64,000 nucleotides of DNA from Myxococcales bacterium (GCA_029861865.1 JAOTYL010000001.1:672478-736477); one strand, 5' to 3'. Numbered from the stretch's first letter, positions 26,956 to 36,101 are shown. Notes: a model not told the origin generated them from the sequence alone. Numbers and translations: made by a program.

Positions 26956-28086
26956 GTGGACCAACAAGGACAAAACGGGCTCTTATCGACCTACCGCGAA
27001 GGGTGGCGAACCCGAAGTTGGCTCGGAATCGCGATTTCCGTGTCGCTGATCCTGTTCTACGTCGTTCTCTACTGGGAGCACAAAGTAGAGGAATTCTTTG
27101 GAACGACTCCCCTTACCGCTGCGTCGGAGGCGGTGGGCTTGCGCAATCGCTGGTACCTCTATGGCTTCCTATACTCGGTCGCGATCATCGGGGGCGCGAT
27201 CTACTACCTTCGGCGACACGGGAACAGCCGCTACAACCGGTTCCGGATCAGCGTCAACGTCGTCATCCAAGTCGCCCTGGGTTTCTCGCTGCCGTTCATC
27301 ATGCCGTTGTTTGGTGGCAAGGAGTTCTACTTCTCCTATTTTTGGCCTCTCAAGTACGACTACCTCTATCCCCAAACACTGGCGGATTTGCCGCTCTACT
27401 TGGCGCTGTACACCATCGTCGGCTCTTTGATCGCCGCGCCGATCCTGGCGGTGCTCTACGGAAAGCGATGGTATTGCTCCTGGATTTGCGGCTGCGGCGG
27501 CCTCGCGAACACCTTTGGCGACCCTTGGCGCCACCTGACGAGCAAATCGACCAAGTCTTGGCGGTTCGAGCAGATCAGCATCCACATCGTTCTGTTCATC
27601 GCGATCGCGACGACCTTCTTGATCGGGCTCGACTGGCTGATCGGAAAAGACCACCCGACGTTTCACCGCATCGTCGCCGGCAACGATTGGCGCGATTGGT
27701 CGGTGAAGAGCTTTTACGGATTCGCCGTCGGGGCGGTGCTCGCCGGGGTCATCGGGACCGGGCTCTATCCGCTGCTCGGCCCGCGGGTGTGGTGCCGAAA
27801 TTTCTGTCCGATGGCGGCGATCTTGGGCTGGGTGCAGAAGGTCGGGCGGTATCGCATTCGGGTGAAGCCCGACATGTGCATTTCGTGTGGGAATTGCAGC
27901 ACGTATTGTGAGATGGGGATCGACGTGCGGTCCTATGCGCAAAGCAACGAAAGCTTTACCCGCGCGTCCTGCGTCGGTTGCGGGATGTGCGCCCACATGT
28001 GTCCGCGCGGCGTGTTGAAGCTCGAAAACAGCTGGCAGGTCGCGGACGACAAGGACCGACAGAACCTGTCGGTCGTCAATTTCTGA
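26956..28086 (+). CDS. Membrane polyferredoxin (NapH/YccM-like 4Fe-4S protein)
   Basis: A 376-aa membrane protein with about six TM helices. The cytoplasmic Cys motifs WYCSWICGCGG and VWCRNFCPMA follow TM helices, as in the NapH/NosR/YccM type. It ends with two ferredoxin clusters: CISCGNCSTYCEMG and CVGCGMCAHMCPRG. The GTG at 26956 has AAAGG upstream and starts the first short helix; earlier in-frame codons overlap the oxidoreductase. With the upstream flavoprotein it may form a quinone- or membrane-linked electron branch. The partner oxidase or reductase is unknown. Confidence 0.87.
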   Translation: MDQQGQNGLLSTYREGWRTRSWLGIAISVSLILFYVVLYWEHKVEEFFGTTPLTAASEAVGLRNRWYLYGFLYSVAIIGGAIYYLRRHGNSRYNRFRISVNVVIQVALGFSLPFIMPLFGGKEFYFSYFWPLKYDYLYPQTLADLPLYLALYTIVGSLIAAPILAVLYGKRWYCSWICGCGGLANTFGDPWRHLTSKSTKSWRFEQISIHIVLFIAIATTFLIGLDWLIGKDHPTFHRIVAGNDWRDWSVKSFYGFAVGAVLAGVIGTGLYPLLGPRVWCRNFCPMAAILGWVQKVGRYRIRVKPDMCISCGNCSTYCEMGIDVRSYAQSNESFTRASCVGCGMCAHMCPRGVLKLENSWQVADDKDRQNLSVVNF

Positions 28087-28088
28087 AG

Positions 28089-28601
28089 TCAGTGGTGCGC
28101 ATGCTTCCAAGCGGCGAAGACATCGCGCGAGAACAACACGAAGCGCACCTCGTCGAGCTCCCAATCGCGTTCATGAACCACTTCAGCTGACACCGCGGCA
28201 GCCTCGTCGAGCGGGTACCCGTAGACGCCGCACGAGATGGCGGGAAATGCGATCGATCGAAGCGCGTGATCGACTGCGAGCGCGAGCGATGCGCGGAAGG
28301 CCGCCGCCAATAACTCAGCATCTCGTGGGCGGCCGCCGTAGACCGGCCCGACCGTGTGAATGACATGGCGCGCAGGAAGATCGAACCCCGGAGTGATCCG
28401 GGCTTCGCCGGTCGGACATCGTACGCCGGGCTCGACCTCGGGGACCTGGCGACAGGCCTCGAGCAGCCTCGGACCCGCTGCTCTGTGGATGGCGCCGTCG
28501 ACCCCGCCGCCGCCTAGCATCTTTCGATTGGCCGCGTTGACGATGGCATCGACCGCTTGGCGGGTCAGGTCGCCCTGGAGAATGTCGATTCGTGCCGTCA
28601 T
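28089..28601 (-). CDS. Macrodomain protein (ADP-ribose/O-acetyl-ADP-ribose hydrolase)
   Basis: A 170-aa single macrodomain, MacroD/YmdB type. It has the catalytic run [18 protein letters not shown] near residue 23, then [12 protein letters not shown] and [18 protein letters not shown], which form the ADP-ribose cleft. This class removes ADP-ribose from acidic residues or deacetylates O-acetyl-ADP-ribose. Its 3' end abuts the polyferredoxin gene convergently. Confidence 0.93.
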   Translation of the reverse strand: MTARIDILQGDLTRQAVDAIVNAANRKMLGGGGVDGAIHRAAGPRLLEACRQVPEVEPGVRCPTGEARITPGFDLPARHVIHTVGPVYGGRPRDAELLAAAFRASLALAVDHALRSIAFPAISCGVYGYPLDEAAAVSAEVVHERDWELDEVRFVLFSRDVFAAWKHAHH

Positions 28602-28615
28602 CGGCGTTCGATCTC

Positions 28616-29020
28616 CTAGAAGTTGGCTGGGGCGGGTCGTCCCATCAGCTTTTCGTAGGCATCGGGCCCGAGCGCATCTACCATGAGACGGTCGAGTCGG
28701 AGCTCGACTTCGTACTGCTGCGCAGCCGAATCGTAAAGGAAGGCGATGCCCATTCCCGCGGGTCTGTCCTCTTCCGCGTCTTCGGCGTCGACCACCCAGC
28801 GCACCACCCCTTTCAACGAGAGCTCACCGAGCTCGGGGGCTTGAATTCGGAACGACAGTGCCGTCCCGACCTCGAGGGGACGGCGCGTTCGAATGAAGGT
28901 CCCACCCCGGCTGATGTTGTGTGTGTAGTCCGACAGGAAGGCATTCAGCTGGTCGTACTCCACGGGCAGTTGGAGCACGGCTCGGCCCGTTTCCCTGCGC
29001 TCTCGGCCTGCGTCCGACAT
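28616..29020 (-). CDS. PilZ domain protein (TIGR02266-like)
   Basis: A 134-aa c-di-GMP-receptor-type protein. [17 protein letters not shown], then [19 protein letters not shown] and [21 protein letters not shown] give the PilZ strand order. The spacing and the conserved (D/N)xSxGG match the PilZ variant TIGR02266 that is multiplied in myxobacteria. The ATG at 29020 is preferred because the upstream extension has no similarity. It is divergent from the S1-domain gene. Confidence 0.85.
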   Translation of the reverse strand: MSDAGRERRETGRAVLQLPVEYDQLNAFLSDYTHNISRGGTFIRTRRPLEVGTALSFRIQAPELGELSLKGVVRWVVDAEDAEEDRPAGMGIAFLYDSAAQQYEVELRLDRLMVDALGPDAYEKLMGRPAPANF

Positions 29021-29169
29021 ACCCCCATAGTCGAGGGTAGAGGCCCTGGTGCGCCCCGGCAAGAACAGTCTCCCTTGACTGCAAAACACGGACTGCCTAG
29101 GCTACAGGACTCATCAACCCGGACGTTCCGCCTAGGCGTCGAGCGTCTTTCGCGCGCGAGGAACTGCGC

Positions 29170-31470
29170 ATGACTGAAACCGATTCCAAAACAAGTGAGA
29201 CCTCATCGGAAGAGGCCGCGCCTGTGGAATCGGAGAGCGCTGCTCCGTCGGGTGCCAGCGTCAGTGCCAGTGCCAGTGACACCGACGAGTCTGAGGCTGT
29301 GGTTGAAGGGGAGGCCGCGGCCGGCGAGGCGGAGGCGCCAGATACCGCTTCAGGCGATGTGGCGGCTGAGACGGGGACCGAGACCGCGTCAGGCGACGTG
29401 GCCGCTGAGACCGGGACCGAAAGCTCTTCCGGGGAAGTCGCCGCTGAGGGAGGGAAGAAAAAGCGTCGGAGGCGGCGCAAGAAGAAGGACCCGCAGGCGG
29501 GCACGACCGAAGCGCCCACCGAGGGGAAAGCCGGTCACCATCACGCGCCCTTCCTTCATCTGTTTTCCGGTGGAGGGGGCCGTAAGCACGCATTCTCCGT
29601 AGCCGAGGTGATCGCAGGTCGAGTCGAAAGGATCGATCAAGGCGTGATCGTCGTCGACCTGTTCGGCAAGGCGAGCGCGATCGCCGATGCGGATGAGCCG
29701 CGCGAAATTCCGCCGATCACGGTCGCCGCGACCGAAGACTATCCGTCGGTAGCGCCTCGCGAGGAGTTGGCTGCACAGAAGGCGCAGCCGGACATCGACG
29801 TGCCCGGGTCAGTTCCAACGCCCGCGGTTGAGCCACCCGTTGAAATTCCGACGCAAGACGACGAGAAGAATGTTTGGAGGTCCGCCGACCCTCCAATCTC
29901 AGAGTTCCCCGACCTCGGTGAGGCGGACACTGTGGTTGGCGCTCAGGCGTACGTCGAAGCGGACACAGCTGTGGGGGCTCAGGCGTACGCCGAAGCGGAC
30001 ACGGCCGTGGGCGCGAAAGCCTACGAACCGTCAGCGCCACCCAAAGCGCCCGCACCGCTAGGTGAGGCTGAGACCTCCGCGGAGCCCCTCGAGGCGCCAC
30101 AAACCCAAGCCCCAGAAGCGCCGGTAGAAGAAGAAGACCTCTCCGATGCGGATCTCTCCCTGCTCGAGCCTTTGCCCGAGCTCGGACCGCCCGAGCTGGG
30201 CTCGATCTTCCGTGGACGGATCGGGGCCATCGCCGAGAGCGGCCACATTGCGATCGTCAACCGTGACATCGACAAGGCGGCGGTGCGCAAGGCGATTCGG
30301 GCCGCACGACAAAAGCATCAGCGGGTAAGGGGAGTGGTCTACGGCTTCAATCGAGGCGGGTTCGACGTGCTCGTCGGCGGTGTTCGCGCATTTTGTCCGG
30401 CGAGTGCGATGTCGCTCACGCCGATCGAGGATCCCACTCGGTTCGTCGGCCAGCGATGCGAGTTTTCCTTGCCCCAGGACAAAGGCGGCAAGAAGAGCAT
30501 CATCGTCAGCCGGCGCAACATTCTCGAAAAGGAAGCCCGCAAGCGAGCGCGTGAGCGGATGGGCGAGCTCGAAGTCGGCGCAAAGCTCCGAGGCAAGGTC
30601 CTCGAGGTTCGTGACTATGGCGTGCTGGTCGATCTCGGCGGCGGTCTCGATGGGCTCGTCCATATGAGCGAAGTCTCGTGGAGCCGGGGCGTGCGGCCGA
30701 ATCAAGTTGCGCAGGTGGGCGACGAAGTCGACGTGCAGGTCGTGAAGGTCCAGCCTGCAACCCGGAAGGACCGGTTCGGTCGCGTCTCTCTTTCGATGCG
30801 CGCCTGCCAGCCCGACCCGTGGGACATCGCAAAAGACACCTTGCGACCCGGGGTTCCGGTCAAAGGCAAAGTGATGCGGACGACCGAGTTTGGCGCGTTC
30901 GTCCAGATTCAAGAGAACATCGAAGGGTTGCTCCACATCTCGGAGCTCGGAGGCAGCAAAGAGCTGACCCACGCCAAGCAGGCGCTTCAAGAGGGCGACG
31001 AGATCGATGTCGTGATCGAGCGAGTCGACCGTGAGCAGCGCCGGATTTCGTTGTCAAGGCTGTCCGAAGCGGATGCCAAAGCGATCGAAGCCGGCGAGAT
31101 CGAGTTTGGTAAGGCGCCGCGGTCGCTTAAGGCAGGCTCGCACGTCTCCGTCGTCGTAAAGCGCGTCGAGCACACCGGCGCTCAAGTACAAGTAGACGGC
31201 ATGCTCGGAAAGCGCGGCCGAGGTTTCATCCCAAACCGCGAGCTTCAAGATGTCCGGGGCGAGCGCCGCAAAGGCCCCTCGCAAGGCGATATCATCGAGG
31301 TCAAAGTCATCGGCACCGAGCGTGATGGGACGCTTCGTTGCTCGATTCGTGCTCGCCTGCTCGATGAGGAGCGACGCGCGGTCAAAGAGTACCGCAAGGA
31401 GTCGGCCAAGCAGGGCCTCGGCACCTTTGGAGACCTGCTCAAAGCAAAGCTCGAAGACTCGTCCGAGTGA
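29170..31470 (+). CDS. Multi-S1-domain RNA-binding protein with a long acidic N-terminus
   Basis: A 766-aa protein. Residues 1 to about 100 are Ser/Ala/Glu-rich and contain repeats such as TASGDVAAETGTE, followed by a run of Lys/Arg. A second repeat region (AEADTAVGAQAY) is near residues 255-285. From about residue 340 there are four S1/OB-like domains: GSIFRGRIGAIAE, GAKLRGKVLEVRDYGVLVDL, GVPVKGKVMRTTEFGAFVQI and a last one with GSHVSVVVKRVEHTG. It is like ribosomal protein S1 but shorter in S1 repeats and with a disordered start; a role in mRNA binding is inferred. Hexamer-array sequence is embedded in frame at 29256-29279. Confidence 0.85.
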   Translation: MTETDSKTSETSSEEAAPVESESAAPSGASVSASASDTDESEAVVEGEAAAGEAEAPDTASGDVAAETGTETASGDVAAETGTESSSGEVAAEGGKKKRRRRRKKKDPQAGTTEAPTEGKAGHHHAPFLHLFSGGGGRKHAFSVAEVIAGRVERIDQGVIVVDLFGKASAIADADEPREIPPITVAATEDYPSVAPREELAAQKAQPDIDVPGSVPTPAVEPPVEIPTQDDEKNVWRSADPPISEFPDLGEADTVVGAQAYVEADTAVGAQAYAEADTAVGAKAYEPSAPPKAPAPLGEAETSAEPLEAPQTQAPEAPVEEEDLSDADLSLLEPLPELGPPELGSIFRGRIGAIAESGHIAIVNRDIDKAAVRKAIRAARQKHQRVRGVVYGFNRGGFDVLVGGVRAFCPASAMSLTPIEDPTRFVGQRCEFSLPQDKGGKKSIIVSRRNILEKEARKRARERMGELEVGAKLRGKVLEVRDYGVLVDLGGGLDGLVHMSEVSWSRGVRPNQVAQVGDEVDVQVVKVQPATRKDRFGRVSLSMRACQPDPWDIAKDTLRPGVPVKGKVMRTTEFGAFVQIQENIEGLLHISELGGSKELTHAKQALQEGDEIDVVIERVDREQRRISLSRLSEADAKAIEAGEIEFGKAPRSLKAGSHVSVVVKRVEHTGAQVQVDGMLGKRGRGFIPNRELQDVRGERRKGPSQGDIIEVKVIGTERDGTLRCSIRARLLDEERRAVKEYRKESAKQGLGTFGDLLKAKLEDSSE
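29256..29279 (+). repeat. Four hexamer-array units inside the S1-protein coding region
   Basis: CAGCGT, CAGTGC, CAGTGC, CAGTGA in tandem, in frame, coding ASVSASASD-type sequence in the disordered N-terminus. Same family as the intergenic arrays. Confidence 0.6.
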
Positions 31471-31526
31471 TCGGTTCGCTTGCGAATCGCCCGTGCGATG
31501 CTAGCCAGCCTGGCGATGCGCAGATC

Positions 31527-31601
31527 GGGCGTGTAACTCAGTGGTAGAGTGGTTTCTTCACACGGAACAAGTCGCTGGTTCAATTCCAGCCACGCCCACC
31601 A
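31527..31601 (+). tRNA. tRNA-Val (anticodon CAC), CCA encoded
   Basis: Full cloverleaf: acceptor GGGCGTG (31527-31533) pairs with CACGCCC (31591-31597), D-stem ACTC/GAGT, anticodon stem GTTTC/GGAAC with loop TTCACAC, T-stem GCTGG/CCAGC with loop TTCAATT. Anticodon CAC at 31559-31561 reads GUG. Discriminator A at 31598 and genomic CCA at 31599-31601. Confidence 0.96.
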
Positions 31602-31640
31602 TGGAGGGCGGCCGATCGGGGCCGCTCTGAGGAGTGACGA

Positions 31641-32669
31641 TTGGCCGACCTGTCGACGCTGGTCGAAGGAATCCGAGCGAGGGATATGCCGGCCCTCGCG
31701 CGTGCATGCCGGTTGATCGACGAGCGTGACCCGCGGGCGTTCGAGCTGCTAAAGCGGGTGTTCTCACACGAGGGACACGCGTATGTCATCGGGGTAACGG
31801 GAACGCCGGGCTCCGGCAAGAGCACCCTGGTCGATGGGCTCATTCGTTTGTATCGCGAGCAGGGGCTACGCGTCGCGGTGTTGGCCATCGATCCGACGAG
31901 CCCGTACTCGGGCGGCGCAATTCTCGGGGATCGTATTCGCATGCAGCAACACTTCACCGACGAGGGGGTGTTCATTCGCTCGATAGCGACTCGGGGGCAC
32001 CTTGGAGGGCTCTCGCGCTCCACCGGGGACGTGCTCCATGTGCTTCACGCCGCCGAGTTCGATGTCGTGATTTTGGAAACCGTCGGGGTGGGGCAGGACG
32101 AGCTCGAAGTCACGCGATTGGCCGACACGACGCTCGTCGTGATGGCGCCCGGGCTCGGCGACGACATCCAGGCGATCAAGGCTGGCATTCTCGAGGTGGC
32201 AGACGTATTTGCCGTCAACAAGGCCGACCGGGCTGGCGCTGACGCGACCGTGCAAGACCTTCAACAAATGCTCTCGCTTCGACGCATTCCTAAGGGCGTC
32301 GGTAAAATGCAGGGGCACACCGCGGTGTCGACGTTCCATCGCGGGCCGGATGAACAAACCGAGGAATGGGTTCCGCCGATTCTCAAAACGACCGCGCACC
32401 GTCAGGAGGGACTCACTGAGCTCGTAGACGCGTTTGCGGAACACCGAAGCTTCCTCGATGACACTGACGCCGGCCAGGTCATCCGCGCACAACGCCGCAT
32501 CGAGGAGTTTCGCGCGATTCTGTATCAAGCTTTGATCGACGAGGTCGACGCGCGGTTTGCCGACGAGGTGAGCGAGGGCGTTCGGGACGTCGTCGAAGGT
32601 CGTGGCGACCCCTATTCGGTCGCGGAGGCGTTGGTGCGACGGGCGCTGGGGAGCGTTTCCGAGTCGTAG
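31641..32669 (+). CDS. meaB: Methylmalonyl-CoA mutase-associated GTPase MeaB
   Basis: A 342-aa G3E GTPase that protects and reloads adenosylcobalamin-dependent methylmalonyl-CoA mutase. It has the P-loop GVTGTPGSGKSTL near residue 50, AIDPTSPYSGGAILGDRIRM (switch region), VIFETVGVGQ-like VILETVGVGQDELEV and NKADRAGAD for guanine specificity. The start is a TTG at 31641 with GAGGAG seven bases upstream. It sits just after tRNA-Val; the mutase itself is not in the window. The next gene is a crotonase, consistent with acyl-CoA metabolism. Confidence 0.94.
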   Translation: MADLSTLVEGIRARDMPALARACRLIDERDPRAFELLKRVFSHEGHAYVIGVTGTPGSGKSTLVDGLIRLYREQGLRVAVLAIDPTSPYSGGAILGDRIRMQQHFTDEGVFIRSIATRGHLGGLSRSTGDVLHVLHAAEFDVVILETVGVGQDELEVTRLADTTLVVMAPGLGDDIQAIKAGILEVADVFAVNKADRAGADATVQDLQQMLSLRRIPKGVGKMQGHTAVSTFHRGPDEQTEEWVPPILKTTAHRQEGLTELVDAFAEHRSFLDDTDAGQVIRAQRRIEEFRAILYQALIDEVDARFADEVSEGVRDVVEGRGDPYSVAEALVRRALGSVSES

Positions 32670-32702
32670 GCAGGCGTGAGGCGTTGGGCTAGAGTGCGTC
32701 CC

Positions 32703-33479
32703 ATGACATCGTTTGTGGAAATCACGCAGGACGGTCTGGTCAGCACGCTGACGCTCAACCGTCCCGACAAGCTCAATGCGCTCAGCACCGAGGTGCTCAA
32801 CGATTTGCGTTCGGCGATCACGATGATAGGAGCCAAGGAAGAGCTGCGTGCGGCGATCATCACCGGCGCCGGCAAAGCATTCGCGGCCGGAGCCGACATT
32901 GCTGCCATGACGGAAATGAACGAATGGGAAGGGCGAGACTTCGGAGCCCTCGGACATAGCGTGTTCGCTTCGATCGAGAAGCTCCGGTTTCCCGTGATCG
33001 CCGCCGTCAACGGTTTCGCGCTCGGGGGAGGGTGCGAGCTCGCCCTCGCGTGTGACTTCATCTATGCGTCGAGCAAAGCGAAGTTCGGTCAGCCGGAGGT
33101 CGGTCTCGGGATCATTCCCGGGTTTGGGGGGACACAAAGGCTGCCCCGGCGTGTCGGGCCCGCGATGGCGCGCGAGCTGATCTACACCGGCAGGATGATC
33201 GGCGCCGATGAAGCCCTCCGCATTGGTTTGGCCAACGCGGTGTTCGCCCCAGAGGAGCTGCTCGCGTCTGCACAGAAGGCTGCGGCGCACATTGCGACCC
33301 AGGGGCCGCTCGCAATCGCGACCGCAAAGCGGTTGATCGCCCGAGGGATCGAGAAACCATTGCTCGAGGCCAACGCGCTCGAGCAGGATGCCTTTGCTGC
33401 GTGCTTCGGAACCGAGGACCAAGCCGAGGGTATGACGGCGTTTCTCGAGAAGCGCGACGCCGTGTTCAAGGGACGGTAG
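32703..33479 (+). CDS. Enoyl-CoA hydratase/isomerase (crotonase family)
   Basis: A 258-aa crotonase. The oxyanion-hole residues lie in GKAFAAGADIAAM and NGFALGGGCELALACD; the two catalytic acids fit GGGCE and FGQPEVGLGIIPG, so it is an active hydratase rather than a diverged member. The length and PGFGGTQRLPRRVGP run fit 3-hydroxybutyryl-CoA dehydratase/enoyl-CoA hydratase. The ATG at 32703 begins the domain. Directly after its stop begins a hairpin-plus-hexamer element. Confidence 0.93.
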   Translation: MTSFVEITQDGLVSTLTLNRPDKLNALSTEVLNDLRSAITMIGAKEELRAAIITGAGKAFAAGADIAAMTEMNEWEGRDFGALGHSVFASIEKLRFPVIAAVNGFALGGGCELALACDFIYASSKAKFGQPEVGLGIIPGFGGTQRLPRRVGPAMARELIYTGRMIGADEALRIGLANAVFAPEELLASAQKAAAHIATQGPLAIATAKRLIARGIEKPLLEANALEQDAFAACFGTEDQAEGMTAFLEKRDAVFKGR

Positions 33480-33483
33480 CGAG

Positions 33484-33725
33484 CTGCGTCACACGGTGAC
33501 CCGGGCCACGCCGCAGGCACGCCCTCGCCCGGTCAGACATCCTCGGCGGGGATGTTGGGTGGCGTTGAGCTCGCGTTCGAGGACATGCCAGCGGCGCGGC
33601 CCGGGTCACCTACTCCTCGAGAACGGTGTCAGTGCCAGCGACAGTGACAACGTCAGTGTCAGTGCCAGCGTCAGCGCCAGTGTCAGCGCCAGTGTCAGCG
33701 TCGGTGCCAATGCCAGCGGCAGTGA
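33484..33725. repeat. Element A: long imperfect hairpin plus 17-unit hexamer array
   Basis: An inverted repeat with arms 33495-33527 and 33578-33610 begins with a perfect 13-base stem (GGTGACCCGGGCC) and contains an inner hairpin ACATCC/GGATGT (33537-33542 and 33550-33555). After TACTCCTCGA a tandem array of hexamers, mostly CAG(T/C)GN, runs from 33624 to 33725. The 33484-33570 part matches element B at 35.8 kb nearly base for base. It starts five bases after the crotonase stop. Confidence 0.85.
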
Positions 33726-33842
33726 TCGGGCCAACGGCAAGGTTTTCTAGGGAGTAGTGCGGGACATGAAAAAAAAAGTGAGCGGACGGTTAATCCATTT
33801 GCCCCCGCCCGGCGTAGGGGAAGCTGGCACCCGCATTCGAGC

Positions 33843-34061
33843 GGGCCGAAAGGCGAGCCTCCGCTTGCGTTCGACGACGATGGCTGTCCGCTGCTCGACG
33901 ACGGCACCGCGGCACAGCTCCGAACGCTGATCAGCACGGCATCGAACGGCGACGACTTCGGAGGCCTCAACGTGTTGGCGTTGGTAGTTCAAGTCGACCG
34001 GTCATTGGTGAACGGGAACGGCAACATTCTTGGCGTGTGGGCGAGCACTCGCTCCCAGTGA
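33843..34061 (+). pseudogene. Remnant of a DUF4331 protein gene
   Basis: The frame ending at the TGA at 34059-34061 reads LAFDDDGCPLLDD, GGLNVLALVVQVDRSLV and ILGVWASTRSQ, matching the middle of DUF4331 proteins. It has no suitable start; the frame only opens at 33726, where the element A array ends, so the N-terminal part is lost. The ATG-A9 at 33766 is in another frame and stops after 54 codons. The DUF4331 C-terminal half follows as the next gene. Confidence 0.65.
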
Positions 34062-34072
34062 GGTAGAAGATC

Positions 34073-34738
34073 ATGCATAGAAACAAATTGGCAATCTTGA
34101 TTTCGTTGGTGGGCTCGTTAGCGCTCATCGGTTGCGGTGATGACGGCGGTGTCGGCCCCGGTGGGGCAGGTGGTGCCGGAGGAGCCGGTGGCACCGGCGG
34201 CGTCGCGATCGTCGGACAGATCGATCGTATGGGTCGGCCGGCGATCAATACCGCGCTGACGCAGACCTTCAGCCCTGATTCGGCGGCGAAGGGTGCACGC
34301 AAAGACGAGTACAACGCCGAGGACGACACGACCGCCTGGTCCGGCTTCGTCCCGGATTTCGCAGCGGCGCTCGCCATCCTCGACTCGCTCGACACCGATA
34401 GCAACGCGGAGACGGGTTGCGGCACGCAGCTCGCCATCGCTGCGCCGACCGAACCTGGTGGTGATACACGCTACGACACACTCGCTGGAGTGCTTGCAGA
34501 CGATCAACTGTACGTCGACAGCACGAAGAACCAGTGCGTCGCCTACCTCGGAGTCGAGGCTCAGACGCTCGGTGCCGTCAAAGAAGGCGGATGCGGTGGA
34601 CGCACGCCTCAATACGACGTGATCGACGACACATACTCCGTTCTGGCCGCGGGCCTGCTCGCGGGCGTCGGGGACGGAGTTGACGAAAACGCTGAGGGAT
34701 TCTTGGCGGGCTTCCCGTTTCTAGCGGCGCCGAACTAG
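34073..34738 (+). CDS. DUF4331-type lipoprotein (C-terminal half only)
   Basis: A 221-aa lipoprotein: signal ending ALIGC, a Gly-rich linker (GGAGGAGGAGGTGG-type), then GQIDRMGRPAINTAL, the conserved start of the second half of DUF4331, and a C-terminal TYSVLAAGLLAGVGDGVDEN stretch. Full DUF4331 proteins are about twice this length, so this is either a short family member or a half-gene next to the remnant at 33843. It has AGGTAGAAGATC upstream for translation. Function unknown. Confidence 0.75.
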   Translation: MHRNKLAILISLVGSLALIGCGDDGGVGPGGAGGAGGAGGTGGVAIVGQIDRMGRPAINTALTQTFSPDSAAKGARKDEYNAEDDTTAWSGFVPDFAAALAILDSLDTDSNAETGCGTQLAIAAPTEPGGDTRYDTLAGVLADDQLYVDSTKNQCVAYLGVEAQTLGAVKEGGCGGRTPQYDVIDDTYSVLAAGLLAGVGDGVDENAEGFLAGFPFLAAPN

Positions 34739-34747
34739 GGGAAAGCG

Positions 34748-35800
34748 GTGAGAGTTCACATCTACCAGGCTGTTCTGGTGCTGTGGATCGCGGCTTGGGG
34801 CTGCGACGACAACACGTCGTCGCAGCCCCCCGGTCGCGCTGGCGCCCAGGGGCCGGCCTTCGTCGAACCCGCACCCGCGCGCAAGACCACGAGCGAGCGC
34901 ATCGCTGTCATGAACCTGAACGCATCGATCGAGGCGTCGCGCCGACGACTCGAGCCTAGGCTCGACGTCGCTACAGCGTCGGCCCTCGTGGAGCAGCTCA
35001 TGCTTCGCGCCGATTTCTATGGAACCTTCGATGATTGGGAGGAGGCGTCTAAGATCTCCAGCGAGGTTCTCGGGGCGCATCCGACGAGCCCTCCTGCGAT
35101 GCTTCTCCGCGCGCGCGTCCTCAACACGCTTCACGAATTCGACGCGGCGCTCAGTCTGATCGAGAAGGCACGAGCTTGGAGATCCGTCAGTGGGGCAGGG
35201 GCAGCCGGAGGGGAGCTCGAGGCGCAAGCGAGGCACTTGGAGGCGTCCATTGGGCTTGCGCAGGGTAAGCCAGTCGAGGAGCTCGTCGCTCGACGTCGAG
35301 CGTTGGCGGCCTCTTTTCCCACGTACCAGAACGTCACGAGCTTGGCGTTGGCTCTGGCGAAGCAGGGGCGCTTTGAAGACGCAGACGCCGCTTTCCGTAG
35401 CGCGCTCGAACGGTACCGCGACGTATCGCCATTCCCGTTCGCTTGGGTTGCGTTCCAACGCGGCGTGATGTGGTCCGAGGAAGCGGCCAGGCCGGATCTC
35501 GGGCGGCCGCTCTACGAAGAAGCGCTCCGGTACTTGCCAGGCTACGTGCTCGCGAACGTTCATCTCGCCGAGCTGGACGCATTGAACGGGGACGTGCCGA
35601 CCGCGATCGGTCGCGTCAAACCGCTCGTCGGGACGACGCAGAATCCAGAGCCCCTCGTGCTGCTCGCGACCGTCGAACCCTCGATCGCGCAAGCGCGTCG
35701 CTACCAAGAGCAGGCCGAAGCGGCTTACCGCCAGCTCATCGAGCGCTTCCCCAAGGCGTTCGCCCACCACCACTCGAACATCGGCCCCACTTCGTTCTGA
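34748..35800 (+). CDS. TPR-type lipoprotein, probably 3'-truncated
   Basis: A 350-aa protein with a lipoprotein-like signal (VLWIAAWGC) and TPR-like helices (LLRARVLNTLHEFDAALSLI, SLALALAKQGRFEDADAAF). Such proteins often follow DUF4331 genes. The usual family continues with another helical repeat after an ERFPKAFAxH stretch; here the frame changes to HHSNIGPTSF and stops, three bases before element B. I infer 3' truncation by the element or a deletion. It may still be exported. Confidence 0.7.
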   Translation: MRVHIYQAVLVLWIAAWGCDDNTSSQPPGRAGAQGPAFVEPAPARKTTSERIAVMNLNASIEASRRRLEPRLDVATASALVEQLMLRADFYGTFDDWEEASKISSEVLGAHPTSPPAMLLRARVLNTLHEFDAALSLIEKARAWRSVSGAGAAGGELEAQARHLEASIGLAQGKPVEELVARRRALAASFPTYQNVTSLALALAKQGRFEDADAAFRSALERYRDVSPFPFAWVAFQRGVMWSEEAARPDLGRPLYEEALRYLPGYVLANVHLAELDALNGDVPTAIGRVKPLVGTTQNPEPLVLLATVEPSIAQARRYQEQAEAAYRQLIERFPKAFAHHHSNIGPTSF

Positions 35801-35802
35801 AA

Positions 35803-36088
35803 TCTGCGTCAACCGGTGACCCGGGCCACGCCGCAGGCACGCCCTCGCCCGCTCAGACATCCTCGGCGGGGATGTTGGGTGGCGTTGAGCACTCCCTCTA
35901 GAGCGTTGGCGTCGGAATGGCGGGTTGGCGCCTGCGGAACTCGCGTTCGAGGACATGCCAGCGGCGCGGCCCGGGTCACCTACTCCTCGAAACAGCGCCA
36001 GCGCCGGTGACAGTGCCCGCGACAGCGACAGTGTCCGTGCCAGCGCCAGCGCCGGTGTCCGTGCCTGCGACAGCGTCAGCAGCAGCGC
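35803..36088. repeat. Element B: long imperfect hairpin plus 16-unit hexamer array
   Basis: Direct repeat of element A. Outer arms lie at 35815-35847 and 35948-35980; the left half matches A with a single difference over about 75 bases. It has 50 extra bases (35891-35940) in the hairpin centre that A lacks. Then TACTCCTCGA and an array of 16 hexamers (35993-36088), more CCG- and CGG-rich than in A. Confidence 0.85.
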
Positions 36089-36101
36089 TCATCACAGGCG
36101 A

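Noticed and set aside
33766..33930. 54-codon frame beginning ATG and nine A
   Set aside because: Out of frame with the DUF4331 remnant and Arg-rich; not protein-like.
34721..35956. 411-codon minus-strand frame across the TPR gene and element B
   Set aside because: Antisense to a gene with a lipoprotein signal, and its start lies in the element hairpin.
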